Shown here one piece after another: positions 1-12,602 of a stretch of DNA of 64,000 bases; the first letter of the stretch is position 1; each line of letters starts with the position of its first letter. The translations under genes were made by a program, and so were the position numbers. Source of the stretch: Thinopyrum elongatum (taxonomy: Eukaryota > Streptophyta > Magnoliopsida > Poales > Poaceae); NCBI GenBank assembly GCA_011799875.1, contig CM022297.1:449425292-449489291 (forward strand), in the 5' to 3' direction. The notes beneath the pieces were generated by a model, which was not told the DNA's origin, did no database searches, and saw nothing but the letters and a program-made list of their open reading frames with translations.

Positions 1-1494
1 TAGAGAATGATGTGATTGACAAGACCCATCCGTTAGCTTAGCACGATGATCGTTTAGTTTGTTGCTATTGCTTTCTTCATGACTTATACATGTTCCTATG
101 ACTTTGAGATTATGCAACTCTTGAATACCGGAGGAACACTTTGTGTGCTATCAAACATCACAACGTAACTGGGTGATTATAAAGATGCTCTACAGGTGTC
201 TCCGATGGTGTTTGTTGAGTTGGCATAGATCGAGATTAGGATTTGTCACTCCGATTGTCGGAGAGGTATCTCTGGGCCCTCTCGGTAATGCACATCATAT
301 AAAGCCTTGCAAGCAATGTGACTAATGAGTTAGAAGTGGGATGATGCATTACGGAACGAGTAAAGAGATTTGCCGGTAACGAGATTGAACTAGGTATGAT
401 GATACCGACGATCAAATCTCGGGCAAGTAACATACCAATGACAAAGGGAACAACGTATGTTGTTATGCGGTTTGACCGATAAAGATCTTCGTAGAATATG
501 TAGGAGCCAATATGAGCATCCAGGTTCCGCTATTGGTTATTGACCGGAGATGAGTCTCGGTCATGTCTACATAGTTCTCGAACCCGTAGGGTCCGCACGC
601 TTAATGTTCGATGACGATTTGTATTATGAGTTACGTGATTTGATGTACTGAAGGTTGTTCGGAATCCCGGATGAGATCCTGGACATGACGAGGAGTCTCG
701 AAATGGTCGAGACATAAAGATTGATATATTGGATGACTATATTCGGACATCGGAAATGTTCCGGTGAAGTTTCGGATAAAACCGGAGTGCCGGAGGGGTT
801 ACCGGAACCCCCCGGGGGAACTAATGGGCCTCATGGGCCTTAGTGGAGAGAGAGAGGGGCGGCCAGGGCAGGCCGCGCGCCCCCTCCCCCTTGGGTCCGA
901 ATTGGACTAGGGAAGGGGGGCGGCGCCCCCTTTCCTTCTCCCTCTCCCTCTCCTTCCTTCCCCCTCTCTCCCTCTTGGTGGAATCCTACTAGGACTAGTA
1001 GTCCTAGTAGGACTCCCCTTGTGGGGCGCGCCCTAGGAGGGCCGGCCGGCCTCCCCCTTGCTCCTTTATATATGGGGGTAGGGGGGCACCCTAGAACACA
1101 CAAGTTGATTGTTTAGCCGTGTGCGGTGCCCCCCTCCACAGATTTCCACCTCGGTCATATTGTCGTAGTGCTTAGGCGAAGCCCTGCGTCGGTAACTTCA
1201 TCATCACCGTCACCACGCCGTCATGCTGACGAAACTCTCCCTCGGCCTCAGCTGGATCTAGAGTTCGAGGGACGTCACTGAGTTGAACGTGTGCAGATCG
1301 CGGAGGTGCCGTGCGTTCGGTACTTGATCGGTTGGATCGCGAAGACGTTCGACTACATCAACCGCTTTACTAAACGCTTCCGCTTTCGGTCTACGAGGGT
1401 ACATGGACACACTCTCCCCGCTCGTTGCTATGCTTCTCCTAGATAGATCTTGCGTGATCGTAGGAATCTTTTTGAAATACTACGTTCCCCAACA
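1..1494 (+). mobile_element. Copia LTR (Angela/WIS/BARE-1 type), left part outside window
   Basis: The stretch aligns base by base with the complete LTR at 6865-8643 from about LTR position 245 onward, so roughly 240 bases lie left of the window. It ends in the family terminus CCCCAACA at 1494. The bases that follow are not the initiator-Met primer-binding site expected after a 5' LTR, so this is a 3' LTR or a solo LTR. The target-site duplication cannot be tested because the left end is missing. The family name comes from recognition, not from a search. Confidence 0.85.
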
Positions 1495-1630
1495 CAAACA
1501 ACGGTTTGCTAGGAAGGTGGAAAATGTTAGAGGCTTATCATGGCATATTGGGAGGCTTGATAAACAAGTGGTAGGTAGCGCGACATAGCGATAGCATCGA
1601 TAGAACTAGCAAGCAAAGATAGTAGTGGTA
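1495..1630 (-). repeat. Fragment of another Triticeae LTR (Sabrina-like), host of both neighbours
   Basis: This short interval lies between the end of the Copia LTR and the left end of the Gypsy LTR of element D and belongs to neither. Read on the minus strand it resembles an internal stretch of a Sabrina-type LTR that I recall from wheat. It may be the older sequence into which both neighbours inserted. The right boundary is approximate. Confidence 0.35.
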
Positions 1631-3209
1631 TTACTACTTCTTGAGCTTGCGTTGGTTTTTCCCTTGAAGAGGAAAGGGTGATGCAGCAAAGTAGAGATAA
1701 GTATTTCCCTCAGTTTGAGAACCAAGGTATCAATCCTGTAGGAGACAACGCACAAATCACCGAATACTTGCACAAACAATCAAATAACTTGCACCCAACG
1801 CGATAAAGGGGTTGTCAATCCCTTCACAGTTACTTGCAAAAGTGAGATCTGATAGAGATAGATAAACGATAAAGTAAATACTTTTGGTATTTTTGGTTTA
1901 TAGATTGGAAAGTAAATGATTGCAAAATAGTAGATCGGAAACTTATACGATGGAAAATAGACACGGGGGCCATAGGTTTCACTAGAGGCTTCTCTCAAGA
2001 TAGAAAATAATACAGCGGGTGAACAAATTACTGCCGAGCAATTGATAGAAAAGCGCAAAGTTATGGCGATATCTAAGGCAATGATCATGAATATAGGCAT
2101 CACGTCCGTGTCAAGTAGACCGAAACGATTCTGCATCTACTACTATTACTCCACACATCGACCGCTATCCAGCATGCATCTAGAGTATTAAGTTTATAAA
2201 GAACGGAGTAATGCATTACGTAAGATGACATGATGTAGAGGAATTAACTCAAGCAATATGATGAAAACCCCATCTTTTTATCCTCGATGGCAACAATACA
2301 ATACGTGCCTTGCTGCCCCTACTGTCACTAGGAAAGGACACCGCAAGATTGAACCCAAAGCTAAGCACTTCTCCCATTGCAAGAAAAATCAATCTAGTTG
2401 GCCAAACCAAACCGATAGTTCGAAAGAATTACAAAGATATCAAATCATGCATAAAAGAATTCAGAGAAGATTCAAATAATATTCATAGATAAGCTGATCA
2501 TAAATCCACAATTCATCGGATCTCGGCAAACACACCGCAAAGAAGTATTACATCGAATAGATCTCCAAGAACATCGAGGAGAACATGGTATTGAGAATCA
2601 AAGAGAGAGAAGAAGCCATCTAGCTACTAGCTATGGACCCGTAGGTCTATGGTAAACTACTCACGCTTCATCGGAAGGGCAATAGAGTTGATGTAGAAGC
2701 CCTCCGTGATCGAATCCCCCTCCGGCAGGGTGCCAGAAAAGGTCCCTAGATGGGATCTCATGGGTACAGAAGGTTGCGGCGGTGGAAAAGTGTTTTCGTG
2801 AATGCCTCTAGTGGTTTGGGGATATATGGGAATATATAGGCGAAGAAATGGGTCAGGAGGTGCACGAGGGGCCCACAAGGGTGGGAGGACACACCCTACC
2901 CCCCTGGGCGCGCCCTCCGTCCTTGTGGCCGCCTCGTGGCTCCTCCGACTTCATCTCCAAGTCTCCTGGTTGTCTTCTGGTCTAAGAAAAATCATCGCAA
3001 ATGTTTTATTCCGTTTGGACTCTGTTTGGTATTCCTTTTCTGCGAAACTCAAAAACAGGGAAAAAATAGGAACTGGCACTGGGCTCTAGGTTAATAGGTT
3101 AGTCCCAAAAATAATATAAAATAGCATATTAATGCATATAAAACATCCAAAACAAATAATATAATAGCATGGAACAATCAAAAATTATAGATACGTTGGA
3201 GACGTATCA
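1631..3209 (-). mobile_element. 3' LTR of Gypsy element D (Fatima/Sabrina/WHAM group)
   Basis: On the minus strand the LTR begins with TGATACGTCTCCAACG at 3209. It contains the GC-rich palindromic block (2870-2940) with TATATA motifs beside it (2824-2840) that is typical of this LTR group. It is followed at 3210-3225 by the element's polypurine tract, so this is the 3' LTR of a minus-strand element. The first 550 bases of the LTR (2657-3209) recur at 4243-6538. The left end near 1620-1645 is not resolved because I could not identify the terminal TG or a matching TSD. Confidence 0.75.
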
Positions 3210-3225
3210 AGCATCCCCAAGCTTA
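3210..3225 (-). other. Polypurine tract of element D
   Basis: On the minus strand the sequence reads TAAGCTTGGGGATGCT directly before the LTR start. This G-rich primer site for plus-strand DNA synthesis matches in position and sequence the tracts of elements A (12588-12602) and C (26164-26177), all built on AAGCTTGGGG. Confidence 0.75.
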
Positions 3226-4242
3226 ATTCCTGCTCGTCCTCGAGTAGGTAAATGATAAAAATAGAATTTTTGATGTGGAATGCTACCTAACATATTTATC
3301 CATGTAATTCCTTTATTGTGGCATGAATGTTCAGATCCGTAAGATTCAAAACAAAAGTTTAATATTGACATAAGAACAATAATACTTCAAGCATACTAAC
3401 AAGGCAATTATGTCTTCTCAAAATAACATGGCCAAAGAAAGCTTATCCCTACAAAATCATATGTCTGGCTATGCTCCATCTTCATCACACAAAATACTCA
3501 AATCATGCACAACCCCGATGACAAGCCAAGCAATTGTTTCATACTTTTGACGTTCTCAAACTTTTTCAACTTTCACGCAATACATGAGCGTGAGCCATGG
3601 ACTAGGCACTATAGATGGAATAGGAGGTGGTTGTGGAGAAGACAAAAAGAGGGAGATAGTTTCACATCAACTAGGCGTATCAACGGGCTATGGAGATGCC
3701 CATCAATAGATATCAATGTGAGTGAGTAGGGATTGCCATGCAACGGATGCACTAGAGCTATAAGTTTATGAAAGCTCAAAAAGAAACTAAGTGGGTGTGC
3801 ATCCAACTTGCTTGCTCATGAAGACCTAGGGCAATTTGAGGAAGCCCATTGTTGGAATATACAAGCCAAGTTCTATAATGAAAAATTCCCACTAGTATAT
3901 GAAAGTGACAACATAGGAGACTCTCTATCATGAAGATCATGTGCTACTTTGAAGCACAAGTGTGGTAAAAGGATAGTAACATTGCCCCTTCTCTCTTTTT
4001 CTCTCATTTTTTTATTTCCTCACATGAGACAATGCTCTAATAATGAAGATCATCACACTTCTATTTACTTACAACTCAAAAATTACAACTCGATACTAGA
4101 ACAAAATATGACTCTATATGAATGCCTCCGGTGGTGTACCGGGATGTGCAATGACTCAAGAGTGACATGTATGAAAGAATTATGAATGGTGACTTTGCCA
4201 CAAATACGATGTCAACTACATGATCATGCAAAGCAATGTGAC
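3226..4242 (-). repeat. 3' non-coding internal region of element D
   Basis: About 1 kb with no credible coding capacity on either strand. It is AT-rich and resembles the long 3' untranslated regions between the last ORF and the 3' LTR in Athila-type elements, such as 12603-14156 in A and 24623-26163 in C. It stops abruptly at about 4242, where LTR sequence resumes, so the pol and gag genes have been deleted here. Confidence 0.6.
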
Positions 4243-6538
4243 TCACGCTTCATCGGAAGGGCAATAGGGTTGATGTAGAAGCCCTCCATGATCGAATCTG
4301 TTGGGGAACGTAGTATTTCAAAAAAAATCCTACGATCACGCAAGATCTATCTAGGAGAAGCATAGCAACGAGCGGGGAGAGTGTGTCCACGTACCCTCGT
4401 AGACCGAAAGCGGAAGCGTTTAGTAACGCGGTTGATGTAGTCGAACGTCTTCGCGATCCAACCGATCAAGTACCGAACGCACGGCAACTCCGCGATCTGC
4501 ACACGTTCAGCTCGGTGACGTCCCTCGAACTCTAGATCCAGCTGAGGCCGAGGGAGAGTTTCGTCAGCACGACGGCGTGGTGACGGTGATGATGAAGTTA
4601 CCGACGCAGGGCTTCGCCTAAGCACTACAACGATATGACCGAGGTGGAAATATGTGGAGGGGGGCACCGCACACGGCTAAACAATCAACTTGTGTGTCTA
4701 TGGGGTGCCCCCTAGCCACGTATATAAAGGAGGGGAGGGAAGAGGTGGCCGGCCCAAGGGGGGCGCGCCAGGTGTGGGGAATCCTACTAGGACTCCCCAG
4801 TCCAAGTAGGATTCCCCTCCTCTTTCCTATTCCTAGTAGGAGAAGGAGGGAAGGAAGAAGAGGGGAGAAGGAAAGAGGGGGCGCCGCCCCCTCCTAGTCC
4901 AATTCGGACCAGGCCATGGGGGGGGGCACGGCCACCCCTTGAGGCCCTTCTCTCCTTTCCACTAAAGCCCAATAAGGCCCATTAATTTCCCCCGGCGAAT
5001 TCCCGTAACTCTCCGGTACTCCGAAAAATACCTGAATCACTCGGAACCTTTCCGATGTCCGAATATAGCCTTCCAATATATGAATCTTTACCTCTCGACC
5101 ATTTCGAGACTCCTCTTCATGTCCGTGATCTCATCCGGGACTCCGAACAAACTTCAGTCATTAAATCACATAACTCATAATACAAATCATCATCGAACGT
5201 TAAGCGTGCGGACCCTACGGGTTCGAGAACTATGTAGACATGACCGAGACTCATCTCCGGTCAATAACCAATAGTGGAACCTGGATGCTCATATTGGCTC
5301 CCACATATTCTACGAAGATCTTTATCGGTCAAACCGTATAACAACATACGTTGTTCCCTTTGTCATCGGTATGTTACTTGCCCGAGATTCGATCGTCGAT
5401 ATCATCATACCTAGTTCAATCTCGTTACCGGCAAGTCTCTTTACTCGTTCCATAATGCATTATCCCGTAACTAACTCATTAGTCACATTGCTTGCAAGGC
5501 TTCATATGATGTGCATTACCGAGAGGGCCCAGAGATACCTCTCCGACAATCGGAGTGACAAATCCTAATCTCGATCTATGTCAACTCAACAAACACCATC
5601 GGAGACACCTGTAGAGCATCTTTATAATCACCCAGTTACATTGTGACGTTTGATAGCACACTAAGTGTTCCTCCGGTATTCGGGAGTTGCATAATCTCAT
5701 AGTCATAGGAACATGTATAAGTCATGAAGAAAGCTATAGCAATAAACTTAACGATCATTATGCTAAGCTAACGGATGAGTCTTGTCCATCACATCATTCT
5801 CCTAATGATGTGATCATGTTCATCAAATGACAACACATGTCTATGGTCAGGAAACTTAACCATCTTTGATTAACGAGCTAGTCAAGTAGAGGCATACTAG
5901 GGACACTTTGTTTTGTCTATGTATTCACACATGTATTAAGTTTCCGGTTAATACAATTCTAGCATGAATAATAAACATTTATCATGATATAAGGAAATAT
6001 AAATAACAACTTTATTATTGCCTCTAGGGCATATTTCCTTCAGAATCCCCCTCCGGCAGGGTACCGAAAAATGTCCCTAGATGGGATCTCATGGGTACAG
6101 AAGGTTGCGGCGGCGGAAAAGTGTTTTCGTGGACTCCTCCATTGGTTTTGGGATATATGGGAATATATAGGCGAAAGAAATAGGTCGGTGGAGTCACGAG
6201 GGGCCCACAAGGTTGGGGCGCGTCCTACCCCCCTGGGCGCGCCCTCCGTCCTTGTGGCCGCCTCGTGGCTCTTTTGACTTCATCTCCAAGTCGCCTGGTT
6301 GTCTTCTGGTCCAAGAAAAATCATCGCGAAGGTTTTATTCCATTTGGACTCCGTTTGGTATTCCTTTTCTGCGAAACTCAAAAACAGGGAAAAAGCAAGA
6401 ACTGGCACTGGGCTCTAGGTTAATAGGTTAGTCCCAAAAATAATATAAAATAGCATATTAATGCATATAAAACATCCAAAACAGATAATATAATAGCATG
6501 GAACAATCAAAAATTATAGATACGTTGGAGACATATCA
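4243..6538 (-). mobile_element. Truncated 5' LTR of element D, split by a solo Copia LTR
   Basis: 4243-4298 plus 6048-6538 together match the first 550 bases of the LTR at 2657-3209. The outer terminus reads TGATATGTCTCC on the minus strand at 6538. The rest of this LTR, the primer-binding site and all of gag-pol are missing, because the copy joins directly to the 3' non-coding region at 4242. A large deletion between an LTR and the 3' internal region explains the arrangement. The solo LTR at 4299-6042 arrived later. Confidence 0.75.
4294..6047 (-). mobile_element. Solo Copia LTR (Angela/WIS type) with TSD GAATC
   Basis: The LTR proper runs 4299-6042 (1744 bp), from TGTTGGGGAACG to ATATTTCCTTCA, in minus orientation. 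It is flanked by perfect 5-bp duplications GAATC at 4294-4298 and 6043-6047. The uninterrupted target is visible at 2714-2728, where the same Gypsy LTR reads straight through GATCGAATCCCCC. No internal domain is present, so this is a solo LTR left by recombination between the two LTRs of a former element. Confidence 0.93.
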
Positions 6539-6541
6539 ATC

Positions 6542-6706
6542 CCCACTCTCATCGAAATAGCGGGCAACCATTACATCAGATAGCAACATCTACAGTATGA
6601 CATAAGGATTTGCAAAATACACATGGATCTGAATGTTGCAGACCCGTTGACTAAAAATCTCTCTCACAAGCAAAACATGATCACCTTAGAACTCTTTGAG
6701 TGTTAA
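6542..6706 (+). pseudogene. pol: Copia pol C-terminal fragment (RNase H tail)
   Basis: A short frame starting near 6542 encodes the last residues of a Copia polyprotein, including the hallmark ADPLTK motif that follows the RNase H domain. One in-frame TAG at 6581-6583 interrupts it. Everything upstream (gag, protease, integrase, reverse transcriptase and most of RNase H) is absent because element D's LTR abuts at 6538. The frame ends in TAA at 6704-6706, inside the first unit of a tandem repeat. It belongs to the same Angela-type element as the LTR at 6865-8643. Confidence 0.75.
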
Positions 6707-6851
6707 TCACATGGTGATGTGAACTAGATTATTGACTCTAGTGAACTCTTTGGGTGTTGATCACATGGCGATGTGAACTAGATTATTGACTCTAGTGAAT
6801 TCTTTTGGGTGTTGATCACATGGCGATGTGAACTAGATTATTAACTCTAGT
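6689..6851 (+). repeat. Three tandem copies of a 54-bp unit before the Copia polypurine tract
   Basis: Units lie at 6689-6742, 6743-6796 and 6797-6851 (54, 54 and 55 bp), each running from GAA(C/T)TC to ACTCTAGT and differing at a few positions. From memory this segment is usually present once in Angela elements. Confidence 0.9.
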
Positions 6852-6864
6852 GCAAGTGGGAGAC
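6852..6864 (+). other. Polypurine tract of Angela-type element
   Basis: GCAAGTGGGAGAC lies immediately before the LTR start at 6865. It is the purine-rich plus-strand priming site and identifies the LTR to its right as a 3' LTR. Confidence 0.85.
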
Positions 6865-8643
6865 TGATGGAAATATGCCCTAGAGGCAATAATAAAGTTG
6901 TTATTATTTTATATTTCCGTGCTCATGATAAAGGTTTATTATTCATGCTAGAATTGTATTGACCGGAAACTTAAATACATGTGTGAATACATAAACAAAT
7001 ACCGTGTCCCTAGTGAGCCTCTACTAGACTAGATCGTTGATCAAAGATGGTTAAGGTTTCCTAACGATAGACATGATTTGTCATTTGATAATGGGATCAC
7101 ATCATTAGGAGAATGATGTGATGGACAAGACCCATCCGTTAGCTTAGCATATGATCGATCTGTTTATTGCTACTGCTTTCTTGAATGTCAAATACATGTT
7201 CCTCAGACCATGAGATCATGCAACTCCCGGATACTGGAGGGATGCCTTGTGTGCTATCAAATGTCACAATGTAACTGGGTGATCATAAAGATGCTCTACA
7301 GGTATCTCCAAAGGTGTCTGTTGAGTTGGCATGGATCGAGACTGGGATTTGTCACTCTGTGTTTCGGAGAGGTATCTCTGGGCCCTCTCAGTAATGCACA
7401 TCATAATAAGCTTGCAAGCAAAATGACTAAGGAGTTAGTTACGGGATCATGTATTACGGAACGAGTAAAGAGACTTGCCGGTAATGAGATTGAACTAGGT
7501 ATGGAGATACCAACGATCGAATCTCGGGCAAGTAACATACCGACGGACAAAGGGAATTACGTATGTTGTCATAATGGTTCGACCGATAAGATCTTTGTGG
7601 AATATGTAGGAACCAATATGGCATCCAGGTTCCACTATTGGTTATTGACCGGAGAGGTGTCTCGGTCATGTCTACATCATTCCCGAACCCGTAGGGTCCG
7701 CATGCTTAACGTTCGTTGACGATATAGTGTTATATGAGTTATGTGAATTGGTGACCGAATGTTGTTCGGAGTCCCGGATGAGATCACGGACATGGAGAGG
7801 AGTCTCGAAATGGTCGAGAGGTAAAGATTGATATATAGGACGATGGTATTCGGATACCGAAAGTGTTTCGGAGGGTACCGGGTACTTATCGGGTCACCGG
7901 AAGGAGTTTCGGGCATCCTCGGCAAAGATATCGGCCTTATGGGACAAGTGAGGGAACACACCAGCCCACAAGGGGCTGGTGCTCCCCCTACAAGGGCCGG
8001 CCTAAGGGGAGGGAAAGGAAAGGGGAGGAGGAAAGGAAAGAGTCGAGTTGGACTCCCACTTCCTTCCCTCTCCCCCACCTTTCCTTTCCCCCTTGTTCAT
8101 GCAAGGAAAGGGGGGGCGCAGGAGGGCAGGAGCCCTAGGGCCGGCGGCCAGCCCCTTGGGGCGCGCCCTAGCTGCCCTAGAAGCCCCCCTCTCCCTTCCC
8201 ACCTATATACATGGGGAGGGGGCGCCACACAAGGTAGAACATTGTTTTAGCCGTGTGCGGCGCCCCCGTCCACCGTTTACCACCTCGATCATATTTTTGT
8301 AGTGCTTAGGTGAAGCCCTGTGGAGATCACATCACTATCACCGTCACCACACCGTCGTGCTATCGGAACTCATCCGCTACCTCGCCGTCTTGCTGGATCA
8401 ATAAGGCGGAGGACGTCACCAAGCTGAACGTGTGCAGAACGCGGAGGTGCCGTGCGTTCGGTACTAGATCAGTTGGATCGTGAAGATAGTTCGACGACAT
8501 CAACCGCGTTGTTCTAACGCTTCCACTTACAGTCTACAAGGGTACGTAGACACACTCTCCCCCTCTCGTTGCTATGCATCTCCATGGATAGATCTTGCGT
8601 GTGCGTAGAATTTTTTTTGTTTTCCATGCAACGTTCCCCAATA
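6865..8643 (+). mobile_element. 3' LTR of an Angela/WIS-type Copia element
   Basis: The LTR runs 1779 bp from TGATGGAAATATGCCC (canonical TGTTGG with one change) to CCCCAATA (canonical CCCCAACA with one change). It matches 1-1494 in direct orientation and 4299-6042 in inverted orientation. A TATA-like TATATAC lies at 8204-8210, after a GC-rich stretch. The element is only a 3' remnant, because its coding part is cut at about 6540. The 3' flank runs directly into the 3' region of element B. Confidence 0.9.
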
Positions 8644-9556
8644 AAGGGAACATGTGGCCATTCACATGGTCGAACTTACGCATCACGGGGTAAGTAGAGG
8701 TCATCGTCCAAAGACTCTCCCCGAATCCCCTTGGCATTCTTCCTAGAGGAGCTCCTTCTGAAAATGTTCATCTTTTTTCTTGAACAAATTCCTGAAAAAA
8801 AAATTGGTCCACAAAAAGATGTTAACAAAACTTCACAAAATTGATAGCAACTACTCATACGAGTGCCTAGAGGCCATATCAAGCATTCAAACTACATAGC
8901 ACTCACAGAATTCAACATGCAAGATCATTTTCTGTAGCACCAAGAGTAGATAAATATGCAAAATACAAACCACTAAAACAAAAACTAATTGGAGCATTGG
9001 AGGAGTCACATACCAAGGAACAATTCCTCAAAATAGTTTGAGAAATGGAGTTCTCAGCAAAGAGATCAAAAATGGCAGCAAGATGAGCTCAAACACGGGC
9101 AAGAACAGGTGAGGAATTTTTTCTGAGGTGGAGGAAGAAGATGGCTGGAGGGAATAAGTGAAGGGGCCCCTGTGGGGCCCACACAGCACTGGGGTGCGCC
9201 CCCTGGGGGGCGCCCTAGTGCTGTGTGGCCACCCAGGTTGCCCTCTCACACTAGTTTTTATGCCAGAAATTCGAATATATTCAATAAAAAAATTCATGTA
9301 AAAATTTCAAGACATTCTGAGCACTTTCATTTTTGGACATTTTTTTATTACACGGAAAATTCAGAAAACAGGAAAAACATGGCATTTATTTTGTTTAACT
9401 AATAAATAACAGAGAAAATAAGTTGGGTACAGAAAGTTGTGCTTGCTAAATTCATCAACTTCATGTCTCTCGAAAAGAATCCATTAATAAGGTTGATCAA
9501 GTCTTATTAACAACCCCTTTCAATTAACATGAAACCGAAGAATCTTCGCGAAAACA
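8644..9556 (-). repeat. 3' non-coding region of element B
   Basis: No credible gene is seen here. A GC-rich inverted repeat near 9176-9232 has arms around CAGCACT and AGTGCTG and resembles the palindromes near LTR promoters in this window. The gag-protease frame of B ends at 9557. No reverse transcriptase remnant follows, so this looks like the natural 3' untranslated part of a non-autonomous element. It is cut on the left by the Copia LTR. Confidence 0.5.
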
Positions 9557-11062
9557 CTATGTTACCTCAACGGGAATAGGCATGTCCCCTACCATAATTA
9601 TTTCATATTTCTTTTTGATAGCAGGAATAGGCAGTTGAAAACTTCCAATAGTGATAATGGGATCTTTTCCGATAACATTAATATCATTCACTTGAAGTTG
9701 TTTCCTCGGAAAATGCACCGTGTGTTCATTACCATTAACATGAAAAGTGACTTTGCTTTTGTTGCAATCAATGACAGCCCCTGCGGTATTCAAGAAAGGT
9801 CTTCCAAGAATAATTGACAAGTTATCGTCTTCGGGCATATCAAGTATAACAAAGTCTGTTAAGATAGTAAAGTTAGCAACCACAACGGGCACATCCTCAC
9901 AAATACCAATAGGAATGGCTGTTGACTTGTCAGCCATCTGCAAAGAAATCTCAGTAGGAGTGAGTTTGTTCAAATCAAGTCTTTTATATAAAGAGAAGGG
10001 CATGACACTGACACCGGCTCCCAAATCACATAAAGCAGTTATAACATAATTTCTCTTGATGGAACAAGGTATAGTAGGTATACCTGGGTCTCCCAATTTC
10101 TTAAAAACACCATCCTCAAAAGAATAATTAGCAAGCATAGTAGAAATTTCTGCTTCAGGAATTTTTCTTTTGTTTGTAACAATATCTTTCATATATTTTG
10201 CATAAGGAGGCATTTTCAACATATCAATTAAGCGAGTACGCAAAACAACAGGTCTAAGTATTTCAACAAAGCGATCAAAGTCCTCCTCATCCTTACTCTT
10301 GGAGGGTTTAGGAGGAAAAGGCATGGGCTTTTGAACCCACGATTCTCTTTCCTTACCGTGCTTCCTAGCAACGAAGTCCTTTCTCTCATACCTTTTGTTT
10401 TTAGACGGTGGGTTATCAAGATCCTTAGCTGGTTCAATATCAATATCATTATTTGGTTCTACAATATTCTCTGGCTGAGCATCTGCAAAAATCTCATTAG
10501 TAACATCAGGTGTATGTTCATCACCTGATTGTGTCTCAGCATCAGAAATAGAAACATTAGGATTAACATCAGGAGGTTTTTCTACCTCTGGTTCACTAGA
10601 AGCATGCAAAGTTCTATCATTTTTCTTTTTCTTCTTCTTTTTAGAAGAACTAGGAACATCAACATTAGCTCTTTGAGAGTCTTGTTCCACTCTCTTGGGG
10701 TGTCACTCAGGATAAAGAGGTTCCTGGGTCATCCTACCACCCCTGGTCATAACTCTAACAACATGATCATGCATATTTCTATTCATTTCAATAAGCAAAT
10801 CACTTTGAGATTTAGCAACTTGTTCTAACTGAGTTTGAACCATGGAAGCATGTTTACTAACTCCCTTAACATCATTGACCATTCTAAATAACAAGTCACT
10901 CAAATGATCAATAGCATGGGCATTATGTTCTAACTGTTTCATAACACGACCATTGAAATAATTTTGCTTGCCAATATAACTTTCAAATTCAAGATAGCAC
11001 TGACAAGGAGTTTTACCGAACGGAACATCATTTTCATCAAACTTCAATAATGAATTTACCTC

Positions 11063-12587
11063 TGATGACCCACAAGTATAGGGGATCTATCGTAGTCGTT
11101 TTGATAAGTAAGAGTGTCGAACCCAACATGGAGCAGAAGGAAATGACAAGCGGTTTTCAGTAAGGTATTCTCTGCAAGCACTGAAATTATCGGTAATAGA
11201 TAGTTTTGTGATAAGATAATTCGTAACGGGTAACAAGTAACAACTGTAGCCAAGGTGCAGCAAGGGGGCCCAATCCTTTTTGTAGCAAAGGACAAGCCTG
11301 GAAAAACTCTTATATAAAGCAAAGCGCTCCCGAGGACACATGGGAATTACCGTCAAGCTAGTTTTCATCATGCTCATATGATTAGCGTTCGTTACTTTGA
11401 TAATTTGATATGTGGGTGGACCGGTGCTTGGGTGCTGCCCTTACTTGGACAAGCCTCCCACTTATGATTAACCCCTCTCGCAAGCATCCGCAACTATGAA
11501 AGAAGAATTAAGATAAATCTAACCATATCATGAAACATATGGATCCAAATCAGCCCCTTACGAAGCAACGCATAAACTAGGGTTTAAGCTTCTGCCACTC
11601 TAGCAACCCATCATCTACTTATTACTTCCCAATTCCTTGCCCTAGGCCCAAATAATGGTGAAGTGTCATGTAGTCGACCTTCACATAACACCACTAGAGG
11701 ATAGACAACATACATCTCATCAAAATATCGAACGAATACCAAATTCACATGATTACTTATAACAAGACTTATCCCATGTCCTCAGGAACAAACGTAACTA
11801 CTCACAAAGCATATTCATGTTCATAATCAGAGGAGTATTAATTATCATTAAGGATCTGAACATATGATCTTCCACCAAATAAACCAACTAGCATCAACTA
11901 CAAGGAGTAATCAACACTACTAGCAACCCACAGGTACCAATCTGAGGTTTTGAGACAAAGATCGGATACAAGAGATGAACTAGGGTTTGGAGAGGAGATG
12001 ATGCTGATTAAGATGTTGATGGAGATTGACCCCCCTGTCAATGAGAGGATCGTTGGTGATGACGATGGCTTCGATTTCCCCCTCCAGGAGGGAAGTTTCC
12101 CCGGCAGAACGGCTCCGCCGGAGCCCTAGATTGGTTCTGCCCAAGTTCTGCCTCGAGATGGTGGCGCTTTGTCCCGAAAGCTCCCTTCTGATTTTTTCCA
12201 GGTCAAAACCCTCCATATAGCAGAAGATGGGCACCGGAGGGCTGCAAGGGGCCCCACAAGACACAGGGGCGCGCCCAGGGGGGTAGGGCGTGCCCCCAGG
12301 CTTGTGGCCTCCTGGTGGGTCCCCTCTGGTATTTCCTTCGCCCAATATTTTTTATATATTCCAAAATAATTCTCCGTAGATTTTCAGGACTTTTGGAGTT
12401 GTGGAGAATAGGTCTCTCATATTTGGTCCTTTTCCAGTCCAGAATTCCAGCTGCCGGCATTCTCCATCTTCATGTAAACCTTGTAAAATAAGAGAGAAAA
12501 GGCATAAGTATTGTACCATAATGTGTAATAACAGCCCATAATGCAATAAATATCAATATAAAAGCATGATGCAAAATGGACGTATCA
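11063..12587 (-). mobile_element. 3' LTR of element A
   Basis: 1525 bp, bounded by TGATACGTCC at 12587 and GTGGGTCATCA at 11063 on the minus strand. A GC-rich palindrome with GGCGCGCCC lies at about 12240-12310, and a CTATATGG TATA-like motif at 12214-12221. It aligns throughout with 19787-21310. Confidence 0.93.
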
Positions 12588-12602
12588 ACTCCCCCAAGCT
12601 TA
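12588..12602 (-). other. Polypurine tract of element A
   Basis: On the minus strand TAAGCTTGGGGGAGT directly precedes the 3' LTR. Confidence 0.85.

Noticed and set aside
1495..1520. Copia primer-binding site after the LTR at 1494
   Set aside because: The sequence does not resemble the initiator-Met complement, so the LTR is not a 5' LTR.
4347..4667. 106-codon minus-strand frame
   Set aside because: It lies fully in the solo Copia LTR and is not conserved as a frame in the other two LTR copies.
7210..7719. 169-codon plus-strand frame
   Set aside because: It lies in the U3-like part of the Copia LTR; the equivalent positions of 1-1494 are interrupted by stops.
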